From Oscillospiraceae bacterium (GTDB lineage: Bacteria; Bacillota_A; Clostridia; Oscillospirales; Oscillospiraceae): a stretch of 18,424 nucleotides of DNA. The notes under the pieces were generated by a model, which ran no database searches, was not told where the DNA came from, and saw nothing but the letters and a program-made list of their open reading frames with translations. Below, one piece after another: positions 1-6,773 of the stretch (its first letter is position 1; every line of letters begins with the position of its first letter). The stretch is taken from assembly GCA_017516785.1 (NCBI GenBank), contig JAFXAV010000061.1, forward strand, positions 1 to 18,424. Direction: 5' to 3'. The position numbers were made by a program, and so were the translations under genes.

Positions 1-117
1 CCCTCTGGGGAAGGTGGCACGGCGTAAGCCGTGACGGAAGAGGGGTGCATGCAGTACATTTTTCTGAAACCTCTCCCGACCTCGCTATCGCTCGGCCACC
101 CTCCCCAAAGGGGAGGG
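1..117. repeat. Inverted-repeat intergenic element (MITE-like)
   Basis: Bases 6-43 and the reverse complement of about 70-107 align without gaps over 38 positions, with about 27 matches; the shared core is TGGGGA-GGTGGC with ends CGG-AGAGG. The two halves therefore form arms of a large inverted repeat around an unrelated centre. The left arm has its own hairpin (CACGGC, GTAA loop, GCCGTG at 18-33), and the right end is a perfect CCCTCCCC-AAA-GGGGAGGG hairpin (99-117). No ORF of substance lies in it. Elements of this general type are common between genes of gut Clostridia; the left end may be cut by the window edge. It could act as a terminator or be a non-autonomous mobile repeat. Confidence 0.7.
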
Positions 118-179
118 CATTGGCTCCACAAACTGCAATTTCCCGATATTTTTTCTGATCCCTCAAAGGAGTGGGCAAT

Positions 180-956
180 ATGGATTTTAAAGTATTATGT
201 GTGGGCGATGTGGTGGGCAATCCCGGCATGGACCGGGTGTGCCGCAGCCTGCGGTATCTGAAGCGGAAGACCGGTGCGGATTTCGTCATTGTCAACGGCG
301 AAAATGCCTCCGTTGTTGGCATGACCCCCCAACAGGGCGAGGACATTCTGGATGCCGGTGCCGACTGCATCACCATGGGCAACCACACTTTCAACAAGCG
401 GGAAATTGTCTCTTATCTGGACGACTGCCCTCAGATTGTCCGGCCTGCCAATTACGCGCCCCAGGCCCCGGGCAGGGGATGGGCAGAATTTGACACCAAA
501 GCCGGTACTGTTGCAGTCATCGACCTGATTGGCCGCTGCAACATGGACTACGGCCCCGACAATCCCTTCCTGATGATCGAAAAGATTCTGAAGCAGACGA
601 GCGCCAAGATCATCCTTGTGGAGATCCATGCGGAGGCAACCTCTGAGAAGCTGGCCATGGGCTGGATGCTGGACGGCAGAGTCAGCGCGGTCTGGGGTAC
701 CCACACCCATGTCCCCACTGCTGATGCCCAGATTCTGCCCAGGGGCACTGGCTATGTGACGGACCTGGGCATGACCGGCCCGAAGAACTCCATCCTCGGT
801 ATCCGGCCGGAGCTCTCCATCCAGAAATTCCGGGGCGACCTGACAGGTCGCTATCAGTGGGCCGACGGCCCCACCAAGATGGAAGCGGTGCTCTTTACCA
901 TTGATTCGGCCACGGGCAAATGCAAGTCTGCCGAACGGGTGGACTTAACGGAATAA
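180..956 (+). CDS. ymdB: YmdB-type metallophosphoesterase (TIGR00282 family)
   Basis: 258-residue metallophosphoesterase of the YmdB family, whose Bacillus member hydrolyses 2',3'-cyclic nucleotides and affects biofilm and RNA-turnover decisions. The dinuclear-metal ligands sit where the family has them: D10 in GDVVG, E41-N42 in NGEN, N68-H69 in MGNH, H150 in IHAEATSEK, and H175 and H177 in GTHTH, followed by TADAQILPRGT and LGMTGP. Length matches the family. The ATG at 180 is chosen because AAAGGAG (165-171) lies 8 bases upstream; an in-frame GTG at 171 overlaps that site. No clear own promoter is seen. In relatives the gene often follows rny, so read-through from the left is possible, though a repeat element intervenes here. 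It is cytoplasmic and converges on metG. Confidence 0.93.
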   Translation: MDFKVLCVGDVVGNPGMDRVCRSLRYLKRKTGADFVIVNGENASVVGMTPQQGEDILDAGADCITMGNHTFNKREIVSYLDDCPQIVRPANYAPQAPGRGWAEFDTKAGTVAVIDLIGRCNMDYGPDNPFLMIEKILKQTSAKIILVEIHAEATSEKLAMGWMLDGRVSAVWGTHTHVPTADAQILPRGTGYVTDLGMTGPKNSILGIRPELSIQKFRGDLTGRYQWADGPTKMEAVLFTIDSATGKCKSAERVDLTE

Positions 957-958
957 GA

Positions 959-996
959 AAAACCCGGACTGGTTATCAGTCCAGGTTTTATATTTT
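959..996. terminator. Shared bidirectional terminator of ymdB and metG
   Basis: AACC-C-GGACT, loop GGTTATC, AGTCC-A-GGTT forms a stem with one internal mismatch. It is followed by T-rich sequence on the plus strand and preceded by an A-rich run that gives U's on the minus strand. It fills the gap between the convergent stops. Confidence 0.75.
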
Positions 997-999
997 AGA

Positions 1000-2964
1000 T
1001 CAGCACAGCTTTGCGCCGGCGGGGATGGTATCGTCGATCATGATCAGATTCAGCTTCTCTTCGCCGTTCAGGGTGTGGACAGCGCTCAGCAGCATGCCGC
1101 AGGACTCGCGGCCCATCATCTTTCTGGGAGGCAGGTTGACGATGGCAACCAGGGTCTTGCCGATCAGGTCCTCGGGCTTGTAGAACTGGGCGATGCCAGA
1201 CAGAATCTGGCGGTCAGTGCCGGTGCCGTCATCCAGGGTGAACTGCAGCAGCTTGTTGCTCTTCTTGACGTTCTTGCAGTCCTTGACCTTCACAGCGCGG
1301 AAGTCGGATTTGCAGAAGGTGTCGAAGTCCACGTTTTCTTCAGCGTAGGGCTCGATTTCGATGGCGGGCTTCTGCTGGGCCTTGCTCAGCTCTTCCAGAG
1401 CGGCCAGTTCTTTTTCAACATCCAGACGGGGGAACAGGGGAGCGCCCACGACGGTGTTCCAGACAGCAGTCTCGTCTGCGCAGTAGCAGCTGGCTTCCCA
1501 GGTACGGGCGTTGGCAGGTACATTCAGCAGATTGAAGATCTTCTCGGAGGTTTCGGGCATGAAGGGAATCAGCAGGATGGCGCTGATGCGGATGCACTCA
1601 CACAGATTCTTCATGACGGTGAGGAGGCGCTGCTTGGTTTCCTCGGTCTTGGCCAGGATCCAGGGAGTGGTCTCGTCGATATACTTGTTGGCACGATCCA
1701 GCAGACGGAAGACTTCGTTCAGAGCGGCGGAGAACTGGAACTTGTCCATCTTCTGCTCGTAAGCTGCGAAGACGTCGGCAGCCAGAGTCTTCAGCTCCTC
1801 GTCGATGGGAGCGGACTCGCCGCCCTCAGCCAGGGAGCCTGCGAAGTACTTCTGGTTCATGGCCACAGTACGGGAGACCAGGTTGCCCAGAGTGTTGGCA
1901 AGGTCGGTGTTAATGGTGCCCATCAGCAGTTCGTTGGTGAAGTTGCCGTCAGAGCCGAAGGGGAAGGTGCGCAGCAGGAAGAAACGCAGAGCGTCCACGC
2001 CGAAGCGCTCGGACAGAACGTAGGGATCAACCACGTTGCCCCGGGACTTACTCATCTTTTCACCGTTGAAGTTCAGCCAGCCGTGGCCGTATACCTTCTT
2101 GGGCAGGGGCAGATTCAGGCTCATCAGCATGGCGGGCCAGATGATGGAATGGAAGCGGACGATTTCCTTGCCGACGAAATGGACATCTGCGGGCCAGAAG
2201 TCATTCAGGTCGTCATACTTGTCGTTTTCGAAGCCCAGAGCGGTCATGTAGTTGAACAGGGCATCGATCCAGACGTAGACAACGTGACCGGGATCAAAGT
2301 CCACGGGCACGCCCCAGGTGAAGCTGGTACGGGAGACGCAGAGGTCTTCCAGACCGGGCTTGATGAAGTTGTTGACCATCTCGTTGACGCGGCTCCGGGG
2401 CTCCAGAAAATCGGTGTTTTCCAGCAGATCCTGGATGCGGTCGGCGTACTTGCTCAGACGGAAGAAGTATGCTTCTTCCTCGGCATCCTTGACTTCACGG
2501 CCGCAGTCGGGGCACTTGCCGTCCTTCAGCTGGCTCTCAGTCCAGAAAGACTCACAGGGAGTACAGTACTTGCCCTTGTAGGAGCCCTTGTAGATGTCGC
2601 CGTTTTCATACATCTTCTTGAAAATCTTCTGAATGGCGGCCACATGGTAGTCATCGGTGGTGCGGATGAAGCGGTCGTAGCTGATGTTCATCAGCTTCCA
2701 CAGGTCCAGAACGCCCTTTTCACCCAGAACGATGTTGTCAACGAACTGCTGGGGAGTGACGCCGGCTTCCTTTGCCTTCTCTTCGATTTTCTGGCCATGC
2801 TCGTCGGTGCCGGTCAGGAACTTGACATTGTAGCCCTGCAGGCGCTTGTAGCGGGCCATGGTATCGGTTGCCACGGTGCAGTAGGCATGGCCGATATGCA
2901 GATTGGAAGAGGGATAGTAAATGGGGGTGGTAATATAGTAATTACCCTTGCACTGGTTGCACAT
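1000..2964 (-). CDS. metG: Methionyl-tRNA synthetase
   Basis: Charges tRNA-Met with methionine in the cytoplasm (class I synthetase). The 654-residue product has the HIGH signature at residues 23-26 (NLHIGHAYC), a zinc-finger region CTPC...CPDC, the KMSKS loop (EKMSKSRGNVVDP) and a C-terminal OB-fold tRNA-binding domain (DFRAVKVKDCKNVKKSNKLL...). This is the long form with an appended EMAP/Trbp111-like domain. The ATG at 2964 follows AGGAG by a suitable gap; the reading frame continues upstream to 3012, but that part lies in the T-box terminator and is not coding. Expression is controlled by the Met T-box leader just upstream. The gene is monocistronic and shares its terminator with ymdB. Confidence 0.97.
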   Translation of the reverse strand: MCNQCKGNYYITTPIYYPSSNLHIGHAYCTVATDTMARYKRLQGYNVKFLTGTDEHGQKIEEKAKEAGVTPQQFVDNIVLGEKGVLDLWKLMNISYDRFIRTTDDYHVAAIQKIFKKMYENGDIYKGSYKGKYCTPCESFWTESQLKDGKCPDCGREVKDAEEEAYFFRLSKYADRIQDLLENTDFLEPRSRVNEMVNNFIKPGLEDLCVSRTSFTWGVPVDFDPGHVVYVWIDALFNYMTALGFENDKYDDLNDFWPADVHFVGKEIVRFHSIIWPAMLMSLNLPLPKKVYGHGWLNFNGEKMSKSRGNVVDPYVLSERFGVDALRFFLLRTFPFGSDGNFTNELLMGTINTDLANTLGNLVSRTVAMNQKYFAGSLAEGGESAPIDEELKTLAADVFAAYEQKMDKFQFSAALNEVFRLLDRANKYIDETTPWILAKTEETKQRLLTVMKNLCECIRISAILLIPFMPETSEKIFNLLNVPANARTWEASCYCADETAVWNTVVGAPLFPRLDVEKELAALEELSKAQQKPAIEIEPYAEENVDFDTFCKSDFRAVKVKDCKNVKKSNKLLQFTLDDGTGTDRQILSGIAQFYKPEDLIGKTLVAIVNLPPRKMMGRESCGMLLSAVHTLNGEEKLNLIMIDDTIPAGAKLC

Positions 2965-2983
2965 ATGAAAAAACTCCTCTCTG

Positions 2984-3017
2984 AAAATGAAAACGCCCCT
3001 GGATAACTCCAAGGGCG
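2984..3017 (-). terminator. Regulated terminator of the metG T-box
   Basis: On the minus strand CGCCCTTGG, loop AGTTAT, CCAGGGGCG is a 9-bp stem with one G-U pair, followed by TTTTCATTTT. It sits between the T-box sequence and the metG ribosome binding site, as expected for the competing terminator. Confidence 0.88.
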
Positions 3018-3338
3018 TAAAATTTACGCGGTACCACCTTGATTCTCGTCAACGCACGAGCCACACCGCTCCATTTCCTGCAGGCAGGAAATTCCGCCAG
3101 TGGCCTGGCATCTCCTCTTCCTCACAAAGCCATCCGCCTTTGCGGGGGCCCAATTTGGGATTGAAGATTTGACGACTCTTAACGCTATGACGGGCGTATC
3201 CCGGGGCAAGCTAATCATTCACCAGTCCGGCTCCAAGGCCATGTTCCGCCGTTTCCATCCTGCCCGCTCACACCTTGCCGGGCTCTCTGAAGGTTTCCGC
3301 GACGTACTCTCCTCTTCACAGCTTTTTCTCGATTGTAC
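2985..3338 (-). ncRNA. T-box riboswitch leader of metG, Met (AUG) specifier
   Basis: Reading the minus strand, the leader has an AGTA motif of stem I after a purine-rich GAAGAGGAG stretch (near 3305-3317), then a stem-I-like AGAGAGCCC...GGTGTGAGCGGG segment. GGAAC-ATG-GCCTTGGAG follows, placing an ATG specifier at 3242-3240. The conserved T-box AAGGTGGTACCGCG is at 3040-3027 and a terminator hairpin comes immediately after. Uncharged tRNA-Met would pair its anticodon with the specifier and its NCCA end with the T-box bulge, favouring antitermination and metG expression. The motif order and the downstream metG fit; the specifier alignment was made by eye. Confidence 0.92.
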
Positions 3339-3344
3339 GGGGGT

Positions 3345-3374
3345 ATTATACCCCGAACGGACATGTTTTGTCAA
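3345..3374 (-). promoter_or_regulatory. Promoter of the metG T-box transcript
   Basis: On the minus strand TTGACA (3374-3369) and TATAAT (3350-3345), both perfect consensus, are separated by 18 bases. Transcription would start near 3338, giving a leader of about 370 bases before metG. Confidence 0.85.
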
Positions 3375-3418
3375 CCTGAATTTCTGTGGCGGACATGTCA
3401 GAAAAATCCGATTTCCTC

Positions 3419-3447
3419 TTGTATCTTTCGGGAAAATATGATAGACT
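3419..3447 (+). promoter_or_regulatory. Possible prfC promoter with extended -10
   Basis: TTGTAT (3419-3424) and TAGACT (3442-3447) are 17 bases apart, with TG one base before the -10 (extended -10 pattern). The hexamers are weak matches, so this is tentative; TATGAT at 3437-3442 is an alternative -10. It would place the seven-codon leader ORF in the prfC mRNA. Confidence 0.4.
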
Positions 3448-3490
3448 AAATTGAATTACTTTGCACATTTGCCATTTCGGAGGTTTTTCT

Positions 3491-3514
3491 ATGAGGTATC
3501 ATTTTCCGCCTTAA
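3491..3514 (+). CDS. Putative seven-codon leader peptide (MRYHFPP) before prfC
   Basis: ATG at 3491 follows GGAGG (3479-3483) with an ideal 7-base gap and encodes Met-Arg-Tyr-His-Phe-Pro-Pro then TAA. It lies 47 bases before the prfC start. Consecutive prolines before a stop slow peptide release, and the leader peptide TnaC of the E. coli tna operon stalls at a Pro-stop junction. A release-factor gene behind such a peptide suggests a termination-sensing leader, but that is inference. An open frame this short can also arise by chance; the good ribosome binding site is the main support. Confidence 0.35.
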   Translation: MRYHFPP

Positions 3515-3561
3515 CCTTTCCGGATGCACCGATACACAATTTCTGATTATGGAGGCATATT

Positions 3562-5154
3562 ATGTCTGATTTAGTACAGGAGATCAGCCGACGCCGGACC
3601 TTTGCGATTATCTCCCACCCCGACGCCGGTAAAACCACTCTGACCGAAAAATTCCTGCTCTACGGCGGCGCCATTGCCCAGGCCGGCGTTGTCAAGGGCA
3701 AGAAGAATTCCCGCACAGCTACCTCTGACTGGATGGAGATCGAAAAGCAGCGTGGTATTTCTGTTACCTCTTCCGTCATGCAGTTCCAGTACGGCGGATT
3801 CTGCATCAACATCCTGGATACCCCCGGTCACCAGGACTTCTCCGAGGATACCTACCGCACTTTGATGGCCGCTGACTCCGCAGTCATGGTCATCGATGGC
3901 GCCAAGGGTGTCGAGCCTCAGACCCGGAAGCTTTTCAAGGTCTGTGCCATGCGTCATATTCCCATCTTCACTTTCATCAACAAGATGGACCGTGAAACTC
4001 AGGATCCCTTCGACCTGCTGGACGAAGTGGAGCGGGAGCTGGGCATTGAGACCTACGCCATGAACTGGCCCATCGGCTGCGGCAAGGATTTCCAGGGCGT
4101 TTACGACCGTGAAAATGAGCAGCTGCTGTTCTTCTCCGGTCTTAACGGCAAGAAGCGTGCAGATAAGCTGGAAGTTGACCTCTACGATCCCATGGTTGCA
4201 GAGCTGCTGGACAGCGAAACTAAGCATCAGCAGCTGATCGACGATGTGGAGCTGCTGAGCGCCGGCCGCGAAATGGATCTGGAAGCTGTCCGCAACGGTC
4301 AGCTGTCCCCTGTGTTCTTCGGTTCCGCGCTGACCAACTTCGGCATCGAGCCTTTCCTGGAGGCTTTCCTGAAGCTGACTCCTCCCCCTCTGTCCCGTAC
4401 CGCTGACTGCGGCGAGATCGACACCTTCAGCCCTGATTTCTCCGCTTTCGTCTTCAAGATCCAGGCAAACATGAACAAGGCCCACCGTGACCGCCTGGCA
4501 TTCATGCGCATCTGCTCCGGCAAGTTCAGCCGCGACACCGAATATTACCATGTTCAGGGCAAGAAAAAGATGCGCCTGTCCCAGCCTCAGCAGCTGATGG
4601 CCGCCGAGCGTGAAATCGTCGAGGAAGCCTACGCAGGCGACGTCATCGGTGTCTTTGACCCCGGTATCTTTGCCATCGGCGATACCATCACTGTGCCCGG
4701 CAAGAAGTTCACCTACTCCGGCATCCCCACCTTCGCTCCTGAGCATTTCTGCCGTGTGTCCGCCAAGGACTCCATGAAGCGCAAGCAGTTCGTCAAGGGT
4801 ACCGAGCAGATCGCCCAGGAAGGTGCCATTCAGATCTTCAAGCTGCCCAATTCCGGTATGGAAGAAGTCATCGTCGGCGTTGTTGGCGTGCTGCAGTTTG
4901 AAGTGTTCCAGTACCGCATGAAGACTGAGTACGGCGTTGACCTGCGGATGGAGCATCTGCCCTATGAGGAAGTCCGTGTCATCGATGAATACCCCGGCGA
5001 CCTGACCGACCTGAACCTGGGCAGCGATGCTGAACTTCTGGAAGACTATCGCGGCCGCAGCCTGCTGGTGTTCTCCAGCTACTGGGCCATCGATTTCATC
5101 TGCCGCCGTAATCCCGGCCTGAAGCTCTCTGAAATCGTCGTCTCCGAGGGTTAA
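3562..5154 (+). CDS. prfC: Peptide chain release factor 3
   Basis: 530-residue translational GTPase that recycles RF1/RF2 from the ribosome after peptide release. The GTPase motifs are in order: P-loop SHPDAGKTTLTEK near residues 18-30, DTPGHQDF (G3) near 90, and NKMD (G4) near 140. The RF3-type domain II and C-terminal domain follow (for example MEEVIVGVVGVLQFEVFQYR). Length is normal for RF3 and distinct from EF-G or TetM. ATG 3562 follows GGAGG (3551-3555) with a 6-base gap. It is transcribed divergently from metG and ends in its own hairpin terminator. A very short Pro-Pro-stop ORF precedes it. Confidence 0.96.
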   Translation: MSDLVQEISRRRTFAIISHPDAGKTTLTEKFLLYGGAIAQAGVVKGKKNSRTATSDWMEIEKQRGISVTSSVMQFQYGGFCINILDTPGHQDFSEDTYRTLMAADSAVMVIDGAKGVEPQTRKLFKVCAMRHIPIFTFINKMDRETQDPFDLLDEVERELGIETYAMNWPIGCGKDFQGVYDRENEQLLFFSGLNGKKRADKLEVDLYDPMVAELLDSETKHQQLIDDVELLSAGREMDLEAVRNGQLSPVFFGSALTNFGIEPFLEAFLKLTPPPLSRTADCGEIDTFSPDFSAFVFKIQANMNKAHRDRLAFMRICSGKFSRDTEYYHVQGKKKMRLSQPQQLMAAEREIVEEAYAGDVIGVFDPGIFAIGDTITVPGKKFTYSGIPTFAPEHFCRVSAKDSMKRKQFVKGTEQIAQEGAIQIFKLPNSGMEEVIVGVVGVLQFEVFQYRMKTEYGVDLRMEHLPYEEVRVIDEYPGDLTDLNLGSDAELLEDYRGRSLLVFSSYWAIDFICRRNPGLKLSEIVVSEG

Positions 5155-5170
5155 TTCAATAAATAACCGA

Positions 5171-5205
5171 CAGGCACAGCAGTTCAAACTGCTGTGCCTG
5201 TTCTT
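5171..5205 (+). terminator. prfC terminator
   Basis: Perfect 13-bp stem CAGGCACAGCAGT, loop TCAA, ACTGCTGTGCCTG (5171-5200), followed by a short T-containing tract TTCTT. The tract is weak for an intrinsic terminator, but the stem is strong. Confidence 0.75.
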
Positions 5206-5232
5206 GCGTAAGGAATATTCCTGTGATAAAAT
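5204..5232 (+). promoter_or_regulatory. Promoter of the SUKH-like gene with palindromic operator
   Basis: TTGCGT (5204-5209) and TAAAAT (5227-5232) are 17 bases apart, with a TG extended -10 (5224-5225). Inside the spacer lies the perfect 12-bp palindrome AGGAATATTCCT (5211-5222), a position where a bound dimer would block RNA polymerase. The regulator is not identifiable from the window. Confidence 0.55.
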
Positions 5233-5270
5233 AAAAAATATTCACAAGATGTGGAACGGAGGTGTAATGC

Positions 5271-6641
5271 GTGCAATATTCAGAGGAACTGCTCTGGATT
5301 CTGGATGAACCCGGCGGACCGGCCAGAACACTGGAAGCGCAGAATAAAACTTATCAGATACGGAAAGATTTTGTGCATGAATTGGGTCTGAAGTGTGACT
5401 GCGTTGGCTGGTGCAAAATGGATTTGTCCAATCCCCGAACACCAGATATTCTCGACAGGATATCCGGGTTCTGCAAAGAAAACGGATGGCGCGCAAGAGG
5501 CTTGTACACCAGGCGATATGTAGGTGTGCAGAGTGACTGGTACGAACTGATGCCTGCTGATTTTAATGACAACACCCCATGCGACCGGATTGAAACCGTT
5601 ACCAAAGATAACAGAAAGATACACACGCGTGTCATCCGTGCTTTTCATGAATTGAGTCCGAATCCCAAAGCGTGGGGAGATGAGATATTTGTTCCGGAGC
5701 TGTTCCGCGACTTCTGCATCCGGAATAATCTTGATGAATTGGATTTCTGCTGGGTTAGGGATAAAGGAAAATATGAGGCGGAGCAGTATTTCCATGTGTA
5801 TGGAAAGCGCTTGATTCCTCAAATCGCAGTTGACTATGATCTGAAAAAGTCAAACACTGAGCGGATTGCTGCAGCAGGCGGATGGCTTACTGAAATTGCC
5901 GATATTTTCCACGAGCTGCAGCAGATCAATTTGCAGGATTGCTATTTGGCGGAAGATTTGCCTGATGCCGGAATTGCTTACGCATATATCCCCTCCACTT
6001 TTTCCTGCATTGGCCGCCATACTATTTTGCTTCACAAAGACATCGCGCAATCTTTGCTGCAGCAAAAAATCCTACCCTTAGGCGCTTTGAGACCTGCTCC
6101 GGTGGTTCCTGCGCTGCCTGGAGGTTATTCCCTGAAAAAAACGCAGGCTATTGAGCGCCCTGCGTGTCGGTTTATGGACATGATGCTGGAGGAATATCAA
6201 AAGCTGAAGAATACGCCCCGTCCGATTCGGATGGTGTCAGAAAAAGAGGCCCTTAAAATGCTTCGCCTGGCAAAGAAGGCACGCAAAGAGGATTTTCAGA
6301 AAGGGTTGCCCAAAACGCAGATTCAAAGCCTGCTCGGTACAGAATATGGTGTTCTGGTTCCCTACTACAGTGTTTCCAACGGCTGTTATCTTTCGGATGA
6401 ATATGAGTTTCTTTCGTCTGCCCAGGCGATGAAAGGAAACGAAGAATTTCAACATCATTTATCGAAAGAGGAACTCTTGGATACAAAGCCGGAGGGCATT
6501 GTAATTGGCCGCTGTCCGGATGGAGATAATGTTTTACTGTGCAATGACGGGAAAGTGGTTCGCATTAGTCATGAAGCACCTGCTGTTACGGAACAATGGC
6601 CGACTCTGGCACAGTTCGTTACAGATGTCATCAATGAATGA
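5271..6641 (+). CDS. Uncharacterised protein with C-terminal SUKH (SMI1/KNR4)-like domain
   Basis: 456 residues, with no signal peptide or membrane segment, so probably cytoplasmic. The last 120 or so residues resemble the SUKH fold: PYYSVSNGCYL...EFLSSAQAM, then GIVIGRCPDGDNVLLCNDGKVVRI and a final WPTLAQFVTDVINE helix. SUKH proteins are often immunity partners of polymorphic or contact-dependent toxins. The N-terminal 300 residues are not recognised; segments such as RHTILLHKDIAQSLLQQKI recall immunity-type folds, but only loosely. GTG 5271 is chosen because GGAGG (5258-5262) lies 8 bases upstream; an ATG at 5267 is out of frame. Base composition is visibly AT-richer than in prfC and pfp, suggesting acquisition. 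No toxin gene lies beside it. The gene call is firm; the function is tentative. Confidence 0.75.
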   Translation: MQYSEELLWILDEPGGPARTLEAQNKTYQIRKDFVHELGLKCDCVGWCKMDLSNPRTPDILDRISGFCKENGWRARGLYTRRYVGVQSDWYELMPADFNDNTPCDRIETVTKDNRKIHTRVIRAFHELSPNPKAWGDEIFVPELFRDFCIRNNLDELDFCWVRDKGKYEAEQYFHVYGKRLIPQIAVDYDLKKSNTERIAAAGGWLTEIADIFHELQQINLQDCYLAEDLPDAGIAYAYIPSTFSCIGRHTILLHKDIAQSLLQQKILPLGALRPAPVVPALPGGYSLKKTQAIERPACRFMDMMLEEYQKLKNTPRPIRMVSEKEALKMLRLAKKARKEDFQKGLPKTQIQSLLGTEYGVLVPYYSVSNGCYLSDEYEFLSSAQAMKGNEEFQHHLSKEELLDTKPEGIVIGRCPDGDNVLLCNDGKVVRISHEAPAVTEQWPTLAQFVTDVINE

Positions 6642-6687
6642 TGCCGGTTGGGTCCCCCGGCTGATTAACTCAGATAATATGAAAAAA

Positions 6688-6716
6688 CCAGGCTGCGCTT
6701 TGCGGTCTGGCTTTCG
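6688..6716 (+). terminator. Terminator of the SUKH-like gene
   Basis: ACCAGGCTGC, loop GCTTT, GCGGTCTGG forms a stem of about 9 bp including two G-T pairs, followed by CTTTCG. It lies 46 bases after the stop. Confidence 0.6.
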
Positions 6717-6735
6717 TCATCCCTATATTATATAG

Positions 6736-6763
6736 AAAGAGCCTGCACCGAAGTGCAGGCTCT
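6736..6763 (-). terminator. pfp terminator
   Basis: AGAGCCTGCAC, loop, GTGCAGGCTCT is a perfect 11-bp stem with a 4-base loop. On the minus strand it is followed by TTTCTATAT, downstream of the pfp stop. Confidence 0.85.
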
Positions 6764-6773
6764 CGGTGTTAAG

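Noticed and set aside
1075..3006. 643-residue plus-strand reading frame
   Set aside because: Antisense to metG and running into its T-box terminator; biased GC codons create the open frame.
3571..5187. 538-residue minus-strand reading frame
   Set aside because: Antisense shadow of prfC with no recognisable domain or start signal.
5267..5308. 13-codon ORF from ATG 5267, four bases before the GTG of the SUKH-like gene
   Set aside because: Uses the same ribosome binding site out of frame; the long frame from GTG 5271 has domain similarity. A translational competition role is conceivable but unsupported.
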